A stretch of DNA of 64,000 nucleotides from Enterococcus thailandicus. Its GTDB lineage: Bacteria; Bacillota; Bacilli; Lactobacillales; Enterococcaceae. Made by a program: the position numbers and the translations under genes. Of the stretch, positions 34,677 through 42,640 are shown one piece after another (within the stretch, counting starts at the first letter, position 1; each line of letters starts with the position of its first letter). Under the pieces are notes generated by a model, which did no database searches, was not told the origin of the DNA, and saw nothing but the letters and a program-made list of their open reading frames with translations. The stretch is from NCBI RefSeq assembly GCF_001886265.1, contig NZ_JXLE01000005.1:108370-172369 (forward strand). Reading direction: 5' to 3'.

Positions 34677-37018
34677 TCATTGTTGTTTCGTGCATTTTTT
34701 GTCTTGGAAGTTGTACGTGCATAAGTAGAAGCTGTCTTCCAATAATCAGTATAATTGTCATCTGTTCCACCAATACCGAATTTAAAGGTACTCTTTTCTG
34801 GTTCATTTTTTGCCCAAAGAGATTCAACCGTATTACTTGGTGTTTGAATCGAACGCTTATTGACTGTGACTTTTCCAGGAAGTTGACCAGTAAAGGAAGC
34901 CACTTTTTCTTTTTTCACATCAGAGGAAAGTTCGAATTTTTCTTGTGTTGCAAAAACAGTTGGATTGGTCTGATAGACACGGTTAATTAAATAGGCTAAA
35001 TAGTTTGCGGAACGTTTTCCAGCCTGATTATCCATTGGCGTGTTATCATCGTGTCCCGACCAACTACTAATTGTAATTGATGGCGTTGAAACAATTAACC
35101 AAGAATCACGATATTCATTGGTCGAACCAGTTTTCCCAACCCAATCAGCATTTCCTAATGTACCATCTAAATTCGTAATCACTTCTTTAAATGGTGTAGT
35201 GATTTTTTGATCTAATACACTACGCATTAAGTTATTCATAATTGAAGCGGCTGCTTCTGAATAGACGCGAACAGGTTTTTCTTCATGTTGGTAAATAACG
35301 TTACCTTCGTTATCTGTAATCGAGTCGATTAGGTAACCTTCTTGGTAAATTCCATTATTAGCTAATGTTTGAAACCCATTTGTTTGCTGAAGGGTAGTCA
35401 CTTCTACAGTTCCTAGTGGTGCAGATTCAACACCCCAATTATCATTTTTTGGATAATTCATTTTGGCTAAATAGTTATCATAAGCAGCTTGCTTTGAGCC
35501 ACCTGAATCAAGTACATCTTGATATAAATGATAGGCAGGTATGTTATTTGACCAATCTAAAGATTCGCGAATCGTTTGGAAAGTGTTGAGATGTTGATTT
35601 GTCGCATTCACGATCTCTTCACCAGAGTTTGCGCCTTCTTTCCAAGTTGTGGTGTAGTTGGAAATTCGTGATTCGGAACCAACTAAGCCCATATCAATCG
35701 CGGGTCCATAAACCAATACTGGCTTGATTGACGAACCAGCTTGGCGCATCATATCAAAGGCATGATTATTTTGACTTTGCGCGTAATCACGACTGCCAAC
35801 GAAGCCATAAATCCGACCCGTTCGATTGTCCATCAATACATTCCCAGTTTCGACACGAGTACCAGAAACGTCATCTAATAAATAACCGTAATTTGCAACG
35901 GCATCTTGCATAGCTGCATAAATATCTTTATCAATGGTTGAATGAACTGTATATCCTTTGTTTTGAATCGTTTGTTGCGCTTTTTGATAGTAAGCATCAT
36001 ACGTTTTGCTGTCGGCAAGATCAGCATTGTCTTTTTCGGCTAGTTGCTTCGTTACGATTTCAGTTGCGTTGTTCATAACAGTGTAGTAGAGAAAACCCCG
36101 ATCATTTTGTTCAGCAATTTGCTGCGGTAAGAAATCTTTGGTCAAATCGTAAGCTTTCGCCGCTTCGTATTCATCTTTCGTAATTTTCTTTTCACGATAC
36201 ATACTAAACAAAACAAAATCTTTTCGGTCAAGTCCGTCTGAAACGTCTTCTTTCAAAGCACCAGTATTAGTGTAAGGGCTATAAGTAATTGGGCTTTGTG
36301 GCAGTCCAGCAATAAAGGCAGCCTGTGGTAAAGAAACATCTTTTGCATCTACCCCAAAAATCCCTTTCGCTGCTTCTTGTACACCGGCGATGTTTTGTCC
36401 TTTGTTATTTCGGCCAAAAGGAGAGACATTCAAATAAGTTGAAATAATCTCGTCTTTAGAAAAATATTTCTCGACTTGTGCCGAAAGTAAAATTTCATTG
36501 GCTTTTCTTTTAAATGTTGTTTCGTCAGTTAAAATTTGTTGCTTAACTAATTGTTGTGTCAACGTTGATCCACCAGAAGAACCAATTCCAGTAGCTTCAG
36601 AAACTAAGGCACGTAAGACTGCTTTAGGTACAAAGCCGTCATGTTCATCAAAATACTCATCTTCTGTACTAATAATCGCTGTTTTTAATAAGGGAGAAAT
36701 CTTGTCTGAAGCGACGGTTGTTCGCATCAAATCTGTTTGAATGGTTGAAATCTCACTGTTATCTGAATAGACAAGTTTGGATGTTTCTGTGATATTGCCT
36801 AAGTCAGCTTGCAATTCTTCTTTTGTTGGTGTCTGGGTGTCTTCAACAAGGTAAGCAAAATAACCAGCTCCAATCCCGAGACCAAGTGCACCAGCTAGTA
36901 ATAAAAGTACGACAATCACGACTGCTAACGACTGAAAAACTCTAAAAATAATTTTAGGAATGAACCATCTTTCAGTGTTGGCGTGTTTCTTCCTTTTTTT
37001 AATATCTTTTTGTGGCAA
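34673..37018 (-). CDS. Class A penicillin-binding protein (bifunctional, PBP1b-like)
   Basis: A peptidoglycan synthase with both glycosyltransferase and transpeptidase activity, anchored in the membrane. A basic cytoplasmic tail and one membrane segment (about residues 30-60) precede the GT51 domain, with catalytic Glu in STEDEYFDEHDGF and GGSTLTQQLVKQ. The transpeptidase domain has SSIKP (active-site Ser), the SNN triad and KTGS. Start is uncertain: TTG 37018 has GAGGTGA at good distance, while GTG 37027 (784 aa) lies too close to it. I recall the E. faecalis neighbour of ccpA as pbpZ, but do not assign that symbol. Transcribed convergently to ccpA with R3 between. Confidence 0.92.
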   Translation of the reverse strand: MPQKDIKKRKKHANTERWFIPKIIFRVFQSLAVVIVVLLLLAGALGLGIGAGYFAYLVEDTQTPTKEELQADLGNITETSKLVYSDNSEISTIQTDLMRTTVASDKISPLLKTAIISTEDEYFDEHDGFVPKAVLRALVSEATGIGSSGGSTLTQQLVKQQILTDETTFKRKANEILLSAQVEKYFSKDEIISTYLNVSPFGRNNKGQNIAGVQEAAKGIFGVDAKDVSLPQAAFIAGLPQSPITYSPYTNTGALKEDVSDGLDRKDFVLFSMYREKKITKDEYEAAKAYDLTKDFLPQQIAEQNDRGFLYYTVMNNATEIVTKQLAEKDNADLADSKTYDAYYQKAQQTIQNKGYTVHSTIDKDIYAAMQDAVANYGYLLDDVSGTRVETGNVLMDNRTGRIYGFVGSRDYAQSQNNHAFDMMRQAGSSIKPVLVYGPAIDMGLVGSESRISNYTTTWKEGANSGEEIVNATNQHLNTFQTIRESLDWSNNIPAYHLYQDVLDSGGSKQAAYDNYLAKMNYPKNDNWGVESAPLGTVEVTTLQQTNGFQTLANNGIYQEGYLIDSITDNEGNVIYQHEEKPVRVYSEAAASIMNNLMRSVLDQKITTPFKEVITNLDGTLGNADWVGKTGSTNEYRDSWLIVSTPSITISSWSGHDDNTPMDNQAGKRSANYLAYLINRVYQTNPTVFATQEKFELSSDVKKEKVASFTGQLPGKVTVNKRSIQTPSNTVESLWAKNEPEKSTFKFGIGGTDDNYTDYWKTASTYARTTSKTKNARNNND

Positions 37019-37051
37019 AAGAGTCACCTCAACTATTGAATTATTTCGCTA

Positions 37052-37057
37052 ATTATA
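37052..37057 (-). promoter_or_regulatory. Extended -10 promoter of the PBP gene
   Basis: On the minus strand TGCTATAAT gives an extended -10 with perfect TATAAT, about 30 bp before the start. The gap to nfo (about 240 bp) shows nothing else convincing. Confidence 0.55.
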
Positions 37058-37263
37058 GCAAAAAAACGGGCAAAAAAACAGACTACGCATTTTTTAGGTT
37101 AAAATTACCAGTTTTAATTGAAAATAAGCAATCATTTTGAAGAATTTCTCCAACAAACAATCCTTAAACTTTTCTTTATGTACAGTTTCGGTTAAGATGA
37201 AAAAAGGGCTCAAAAGGGATCGATCATCTGGAGCAAACGACTGGAAATTAGGAGGAAAAATAC

Positions 37264-38157
37264 ATGTTACTAGGCTCACATGTTAGTATGAGTGGGAAAA
37301 AAATGCTTTTAGGCGCAGCTGAAGAAGCAGCAAGTTATGGCGCTTCAACTTTTATGATCTATACAGGTGCACCACAGAATACGAGAAGAAAAGCAATCGA
37401 CGAAATGAATATTCCTGCAGGAAAAGAGTTTATGGCTGAAAACGGTCTTTCAAATATTGTGGTTCATGCACCGTATATCATTAATTTAGGAAATACGATA
37501 AAGCCGGAAATGTTTCCTTTTGCAATCCAATTTTTAAGAGAAGAAATCGAACGTGCTGAAGCATTAGGTGCGACTCAAATCACTTTACATCCAGGCGCAC
37601 ATGTTGGTGCTGGCCCTGAAGCCGGAATTGCGCGCATTGTCGAAGGATTGAATGAAGTATTGACGAAAGACCAAACTGCTCAGATTGCTTTAGAAACGAT
37701 GGCAGGTAAAGGAACAGAGATTGGTCGCACATTTGAAGAGCTTGCAAAAATTATGGATGGGGTTACTTTGAATGAAAAATTATCTGTCACTTTCGATACT
37801 TGTCACACAAATGATGCAGGATACGATGTGAAAAATGATTTTGATGGTGTAATGACTGAATTTGATCGAGTAATCGGGCTGGATCGCTTAAAAGTGTTGC
37901 ACATCAATGATTCTAAAAATCCACAGGGCTCACATAAAGATCGTCATGCAAATATTGGTTTTGGAACGATTGGCTTTGATGCGTTGAACACAATTGTTCA
38001 CGATTCTCGCTTTGAACATGTATCAAAAATTTTAGAAACACCTTACGTTGGAAAAGATAAAAAGAAAGCTTATGCACCGTATGGTAAAGAAATCACAATG
38101 TTCAAAGAACAAAGATTTGAGCCAACTCTCTTTCCAGAACTACTTGAAGAAGTATAA
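37264..38157 (+). CDS. nfo: Endonuclease IV (AP endonuclease)
   Basis: A 297-aa DNA-repair enzyme of the AP endonuclease 2 TIM-barrel family that nicks DNA at abasic sites and needs a trinuclear zinc centre. Typical metal-ligand motifs are present: [41 protein letters not shown] and the [23 protein letters not shown] block. Ribosome site GGAGG. Monocistronic with its own terminator; convergent with mntH across repeat cluster R4. Confidence 0.97.
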   Translation: MLLGSHVSMSGKKMLLGAAEEAASYGASTFMIYTGAPQNTRRKAIDEMNIPAGKEFMAENGLSNIVVHAPYIINLGNTIKPEMFPFAIQFLREEIERAEALGATQITLHPGAHVGAGPEAGIARIVEGLNEVLTKDQTAQIALETMAGKGTEIGRTFEELAKIMDGVTLNEKLSVTFDTCHTNDAGYDVKNDFDGVMTEFDRVIGLDRLKVLHINDSKNPQGSHKDRHANIGFGTIGFDALNTIVHDSRFEHVSKILETPYVGKDKKKAYAPYGKEITMFKEQRFEPTLFPELLEEV

Positions 38158-38194
38158 ACTCAATTGTAAAATTATAAAATAGATAGTATGAAAC

Positions 38195-38239
38195 AAAAAG
38201 AATCCGCAAAATCAAACGATTTTTGCGGATTCTTTTTTG
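38195..38239. terminator. Bidirectional terminator after nfo
   Basis: AAAAAGAATCCGCAAAA pairs with TTTTTGCGGATTCTTTTT. On the minus strand it can also end transcripts that cross R4 from mntH. Confidence 0.93.
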
Positions 38240-38261
38240 TGATTTAAATGAAGCATTGTGA

Positions 38262-38690
38262 CAAATTTCAAGATGTTGAAATTTGGTCGTAGCTAAATGT
38301 TTTGTACTGTAACGCTTTGTGCTACAACCTCATTTACGGTGTTCAAGAAGTAACTCCTTCCAAATAAGTCTAAATTTCACAAAAATTTGAGAAGCAATTT
38401 CTGAAAATTTATTCTTATTTATTGGAGTTGAGAACTTCTTTTACAACCTCATTTACGGTGTTCCCCAAGCAACTCCTCGAAATAGCTTGCACTCACTTCA
38501 AAATATGAAGAACTATTTGAGTGACTGCTCGCTATCTTGTCGGATCTGAACGCTTGGCGCCACAACCTCATTTACGGTGTTCCTAAAGCAGCTTCTTCGG
38601 CAATAAGCCCACCTTTCATAAAAATATGCGAAACTATTTTTAGAAAAGTTTCCTTATTGCTTGAAGCTGAACGCTTTATACCACAGCCTT
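38262..38690 (-). repeat. Cluster R4 of palindromic units (3 complete, 1 degenerate)
   Basis: Read on the minus strand: 38690-38570 (core CAATAAG...CTTATTG), 38569-38450 (core GATAGCGAGCA...GCAAGCTAT, exactly 120 bp), 38449-38332 (core AATAAG...CTTATT), then a decayed unit 38331 to about 38262 whose core is the palindrome CAAATTTCAA...TTGAAATTTG. The array begins one base after the mntH stop codon and points in the direction of mntH transcription. This accounts for the gap of over 500 bp together with the nfo terminator. Confidence 0.85.
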
Positions 38691-38691
38691 A

Positions 38692-40269
38692 TTATCCTTC
38701 TTCTTGCATAACTTCTTTTAGATATTGTTCATGTTTCTTGTTTCCTTGATACAATTCAATGATGGTCCAAGCTAGCAATAACAGGACTGCCACAATAATT
38801 GCATAGGCAATATTGTCAGCCAACGAGATTTCTGAAATCGTTGCTTGGCTACCAAAGAAACTTTCGATTTGTCCGGGTAATCCTCGTAAATTGAGATAAG
38901 TCAGACTAATGACAGAAAACCAACCTAAAATTTTGATTACGAATGAATTTTTGAATTGTTTCCCCATTTCTACTTGACTATTAGTCATCATCAATAAAGG
39001 AATCATTGAGAATGGTAAAGCAAAAGCCAAGAAGACTTGTGATTCATTCATCAGATTATTTAATGCTTCATGTTCAGCAATGGCACTTTTTCCGCTAGTT
39101 AACATGACACAGATCAGAACAGGAATAACTGAAAGTAAACGAGTTACTAAACGACGCAACCAAACTGGAATACGCATATGGATAAAACCTTCCATAATAA
39201 CTTGTCCAGTCAAAGTACCCGTAATCGTTGAGTTTTGACCAGAAGCAAGTAGGGCAACCGCAAATAAAGTAGAAAGGATTCCTGATTTTGCAACTTCACC
39301 CAAAATCCCATTACTCATCGTGGCCGGATTTGATAAGGCTTCATAAAGGCCAAAGAAAGAGGGGTCTTCTACAGTTCCAGTTTTGAAAACAGCAACACCC
39401 ATAATCAATAGAAGAGCGTTAACAAGAAAGGCCATGGATAATTGAATGTTAGAATCCCAAGTAGTAAAGCGCACTGCACGAGCTACATCTGCGTTGTCAT
39501 CATGGTTGATTTTTCTTGTTTGTGAAACAGCTGAATGGAGATATAAATTGTGTGGCATCACTGTTGCTCCAATGATACCTAAAGCACCAGTCAATGGTGT
39601 CTGTCCACCAATTGCAGGACTGTCAGCAAAAGTGCGACTGTTTGGAATGAAGCCTGCAAATAAAGCTTTCCAATCGGGATCAGACAAAGCAACTTGATAA
39701 ACGAAAACGAATAAAATCACGAAAATCAAGCAAACAACAATTGCCTCAATTTTTCGAAAACCAACTTTCGTTAACAATAAAAGTAAGAAGACATCAAAAA
39801 CAGTAATGAAAACAGCAACGACTAATGGAATTCCAAAGAGAAGATACAGAGCAATTGCTGCACCAATGACTTCAGCAATATCAGTTGCCATGATAGCTAA
39901 TTCTGTCAGTACCCAGAGGATAATACCTAATGTTTTACTGGTACGAGCTCGAATGGCTTGTGCTAAGTCCATTTGGCTAACAATACCTAATTTGGCTGCC
40001 ATGTATTGAAGAAGCATGGCAATCAAACTTGACATTAAAATGACTGACATGAGTAAATATTGGAAATTTTGTCCACCTGTAATAGAAGTTGACCAGTTAC
40101 CTGGATCCATATAGCCAACAGCTACTAAAGCGCCAGGGCCTGAATAAGCAAGTAAAGTTTTGAAAAAGCCTTTTCCCTTCGGTACTTCAACTGTACCATT
40201 GACTTCGGCCAAGGATAAGCCGTTTGTATGTTCAATTAAACGGTGTTTATGTTGGTTTGAATTTTCCAC
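38692..40269 (-). CDS. mntH: Nramp-family manganese transporter MntH
   Basis: A 525-aa integral membrane proton-coupled importer of Mn2+ with about 11 membrane segments. The Nramp signatures DPGNW (segment 1) and MPHN (segment 6) that bind the metal are visible. Start is GTG 40269, preceded at six bases by AGGTGGT; a TTG at 40275 would sit almost on top of that site. Its promoter has a DtxR/MntR-like palindrome just upstream, suggesting repression by manganese. The stop is followed directly by repeat cluster R4. Enterococci often have two mntH genes; which one this is cannot be said. Confidence 0.93.
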   Translation of the reverse strand: MENSNQHKHRLIEHTNGLSLAEVNGTVEVPKGKGFFKTLLAYSGPGALVAVGYMDPGNWSTSITGGQNFQYLLMSVILMSSLIAMLLQYMAAKLGIVSQMDLAQAIRARTSKTLGIILWVLTELAIMATDIAEVIGAAIALYLLFGIPLVVAVFITVFDVFLLLLLTKVGFRKIEAIVVCLIFVILFVFVYQVALSDPDWKALFAGFIPNSRTFADSPAIGGQTPLTGALGIIGATVMPHNLYLHSAVSQTRKINHDDNADVARAVRFTTWDSNIQLSMAFLVNALLLIMGVAVFKTGTVEDPSFFGLYEALSNPATMSNGILGEVAKSGILSTLFAVALLASGQNSTITGTLTGQVIMEGFIHMRIPVWLRRLVTRLLSVIPVLICVMLTSGKSAIAEHEALNNLMNESQVFLAFALPFSMIPLLMMTNSQVEMGKQFKNSFVIKILGWFSVISLTYLNLRGLPGQIESFFGSQATISEISLADNIAYAIIVAVLLLLAWTIIELYQGNKKHEQYLKEVMQEEG

Positions 40270-40305
40270 AATCAAACCACCTTTCTGTTTTGATTTTACG
40301 ACTAC

Positions 40306-40360
40306 ATTTTACACCTAATTAAATAAAATTCAAGAAAAAAATTCGGTTAGCCTAAAATTA
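40306..40360 (-). promoter_or_regulatory. mntH promoter with candidate MntR box
   Basis: Minus-strand -35 TTGAAT (40333-40328), 16-bp spacer, -10 TAAAAT (40311-40306). Upstream at 40342-40355 lies TTCGGTTAGCCTAA, an imperfect palindrome within AT-rich flanks that resembles operators of DtxR/MntR regulators. Operator assignment is inference. Confidence 0.55.
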
Positions 40361-40534
40361 ATAATAAGGCGCACCTTCTTAGGGGAGGATGGGAAAAATC
40401 CGAAAGAAAATGGGTGTACAAGGAATTTTTATCCAATTTTTTACGCATTATTCAGAAAACAGCTTTTCTTTTTATAAAATCTTTAGTAAAATGTTTTATT
40501 GAGAGCAATTCGGAAAAGGAAAGGAGAGATTTAC

Positions 40535-40759
40535 ATGGTATCAACAGGTATTGTCGTACTTATCGCTGTAATCGCGTTACTAATCGGCGCAATAGGTGGA
40601 TTCTTTTTTGCGCGCAAATATATGCAAGACTATTTAGAAAAAAATCCTCCCGTTAATGAGGACATGTTACGATCAATGATGATGTCAATGGGGCAAAAAC
40701 CATCTGAAAAGAAAATTCGTCAGATGATGCAGCAAATGAAGAACCAAGGCAAAAAATAG
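40535..40759 (+). CDS. yneF: YneF-family small membrane protein
   Basis: A 74-aa UPF0154/YneF protein: one N-terminal membrane segment (about 4-26, ending [10 protein letters not shown]) followed by the family pattern [26 protein letters not shown] and a Met/Gln-rich, basic C-terminus. Start ATG 40535 is chosen for AAAGGAGAG; an earlier in-frame ATG lacks one. Function unknown but widely conserved in Firmicutes. Followed by a strong terminator, so independent of the ABC exporter genes. Confidence 0.92.
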   Translation: MVSTGIVVLIAVIALLIGAIGGFFFARKYMQDYLEKNPPVNEDMLRSMMMSMGQKPSEKKIRQMMQQMKNQGKK

Positions 40760-40785
40760 GTTCTCCTTCCAAAATGACACACGTT

Positions 40786-40818
40786 AAGCGGGCTGATTTT
40801 TTTCAGCCCGCTTTTTTT
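40786..40818 (+). terminator. Terminator after yneF
   Basis: AGCGGGCTGA pairs perfectly with TCAGCCCGCT, followed by seven T. Confidence 0.97.
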
Positions 40819-40888
40819 GATTGCAGTTGTTAGAAAATTCAGATAATTAAAACTGGATGCTCTTGAGAAAAAACAAAGGAGGCATAAA

Positions 40889-42640
40889 ATGTCGATTTTT
40901 AGAAAACTTGGTTGGTTTTTTAAACAAGAAAAAAAGCATTATTTCGTAGGCGTATTCTCGTTGATGATTGTTGCACTTGTCCAACTAGTTCCACCAAAAG
41001 TCATCGGACTAATCATTGATGAAATCGCAGATAAAAAAATTTCATTTTCGACGATTGCCTTTTGGATTGCCATCTTATTAGTGGCAGCCGTTCTTCAATA
41101 TCTTTTTCGTTACATTTGGCGTATGAACATTTGGGGAAGTGCCGCACGACTTGAGAAAGAGTTGCGTCAACGTTTATTCAAGCACTTTACTAAAATGGAT
41201 ACCCTCTTTTATCAAAAATATCGAACGGGTGACCTGATGGCACACGCAACCAATGATTTAAATGCAATCCAAAATGTGGCTGGTGCAGGAATTTTGACTT
41301 TTGCAGATTCAGTAATCACTGGAGGTGCGACAATCATTGCGATGATTTTATTTGTTGATTGGCGACTGACGCTGATTGCACTGATTCCGTTACCGTTGTT
41401 GGCTGTAACGTCGCGTGTATTGGGTACCAAGCTTCATGATGGATTTCGTGAAGCACAAGAAGCCTTTTCATCGATTAATGATAAAACACAAGAAAGTATC
41501 ACGGGGATCAAAGTAATCAAAACGTTTGGTCAAGAACAAGAAGATTTGGTGGATTTTGAAACAAAGATTGCAGAGGCAATTGAAAAAAATAAACGAGTGA
41601 ATTTTTTAGATGCCTTGTTTGATCCATTTATTACACTGATTATTGGTATTTCTTATGTTTTGACGATTATTCTTGGAGGAAAATATGTTTTAGAAGGAAC
41701 GATTACAATTGGCCAGTTGGTTTCTTTCATTAGTTATATTGGGATGCTGGTGTGGCCAATGTTTGCGATTGGACGTTTATTCAATGTGTTGGAAAGAGGA
41801 AATGCTTCTTACGATCGTGTAAACGAGCTACTACATGAGAAAACGCATATTGTTGAGCAAATAGGCGCCATTCAAACACCAGCCAAAGGTGAGTTGACTG
41901 TTGCAATTGATTCATTCAGTTATCCTGAAGAACAAGGACCTGCATTAGAAAAAATTGATTTTACAGTTCATGAAGGGGACACTTTGGGGATTGTAGGAAA
42001 AACAGGTGCTGGGAAAACAACGATTATTAAACTTTTGATGCGCGAGTACGACCAATATCAAGGAAAATTGATGATTGGTGGAAAGGATATCAAAGAGTAC
42101 TCTTTGGATGCTTTATTGCAATCAATTGGCTATGTTCCACAGGATCATTTCTTATTCTCCATGACGATTCGTGAAAATATTCGTTTTTCTAATCCAGCAT
42201 TGCCAGAAGATGCAGTAGAAAAAGCTGCAACTATGGCATTTATTAATAATGAAATCAAAGAGTTACCAAAAGGGTATGACACATTGGTTGGTGAACGTGG
42301 CGTGTCCTTGTCAGGAGGACAGAAGCAACGAATTTCCATTGCACGAGCATTAATTCAAAATCCAGAGTTGTTGATTTTAGATGATGCGTTATCGGCTGTC
42401 GATGCTAAAACAGAAGAAGCGATTCTTCAAAATTTAAAGTCGAATCGTAAAGAAAAAACGACAATCATTGCTGCCCATCGCTTAAGCAGTGTGATGCATG
42501 CCAAAGAAATCTTAGTTATCGATCAAGGAAAGATTGTAGAACGTGGAACACACGAGGAGCTATTAACGTTAGGTGGCTGGTATCAACAAATGTGGGACAA
42601 GCAACAACTAGAAGCAAAAATTGAGGGAGGTGAGGCGTAA
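40889..42640 (+). CDS. ABC multidrug exporter half, degenerate-site subunit (YheI/LmrC type)
   Basis: A 583-aa ABC half-transporter: six membrane segments (about 15-300) fused to an ATPase domain (about 335-575). Walker A GKTGAGKTT near 370 and signature LSGGQKQR are canonical. Walker B is LLILDDALSAVD, with Asp in place of the catalytic Glu, so this subunit's own ATP site is hydrolysis-impaired. That asymmetry marks heterodimeric exporters such as BmrCD, LmrCD and the enterococcal Efr family, which export drugs or lipids. Its stop overlaps the start of the partner gene by one base. Substrate not determinable. Confidence 0.93.
   Translation: MSIFRKLGWFFKQEKKHYFVGVFSLMIVALVQLVPPKVIGLIIDEIADKKISFSTIAFWIAILLVAAVLQYLFRYIWRMNIWGSAARLEKELRQRLFKHFTKMDTLFYQKYRTGDLMAHATNDLNAIQNVAGAGILTFADSVITGGATIIAMILFVDWRLTLIALIPLPLLAVTSRVLGTKLHDGFREAQEAFSSINDKTQESITGIKVIKTFGQEQEDLVDFETKIAEAIEKNKRVNFLDALFDPFITLIIGISYVLTIILGGKYVLEGTITIGQLVSFISYIGMLVWPMFAIGRLFNVLERGNASYDRVNELLHEKTHIVEQIGAIQTPAKGELTVAIDSFSYPEEQGPALEKIDFTVHEGDTLGIVGKTGAGKTTIIKLLMREYDQYQGKLMIGGKDIKEYSLDALLQSIGYVPQDHFLFSMTIRENIRFSNPALPEDAVEKAATMAFINNEIKELPKGYDTLVGERGVSLSGGQKQRISIARALIQNPELLILDDALSAVDAKTEEAILQNLKSNRKEKTTIIAAHRLSSVMHAKEILVIDQGKIVERGTHEELLTLGGWYQQMWDKQQLEAKIEGGEA

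Noticed and set aside
23321..38690. CRISPR array or insertion-sequence origin of the repeats
   Set aside because: Units are contiguous without unique spacers, are 120 bp and palindromic over their length, and no cas or transposase gene is in the window. A MITE origin remains possible.
38537..38749. 70-codon open frame in cluster R4
   Set aside because: It lies within the repeat array and antisense to the mntH end, with no ribosome site.
40270..40400. Manganese riboswitch (yybP-ykoY type) before mntH
   Set aside because: The leader between promoter and start is under 40 nt, too short for that riboswitch, and its conserved loops are not seen.
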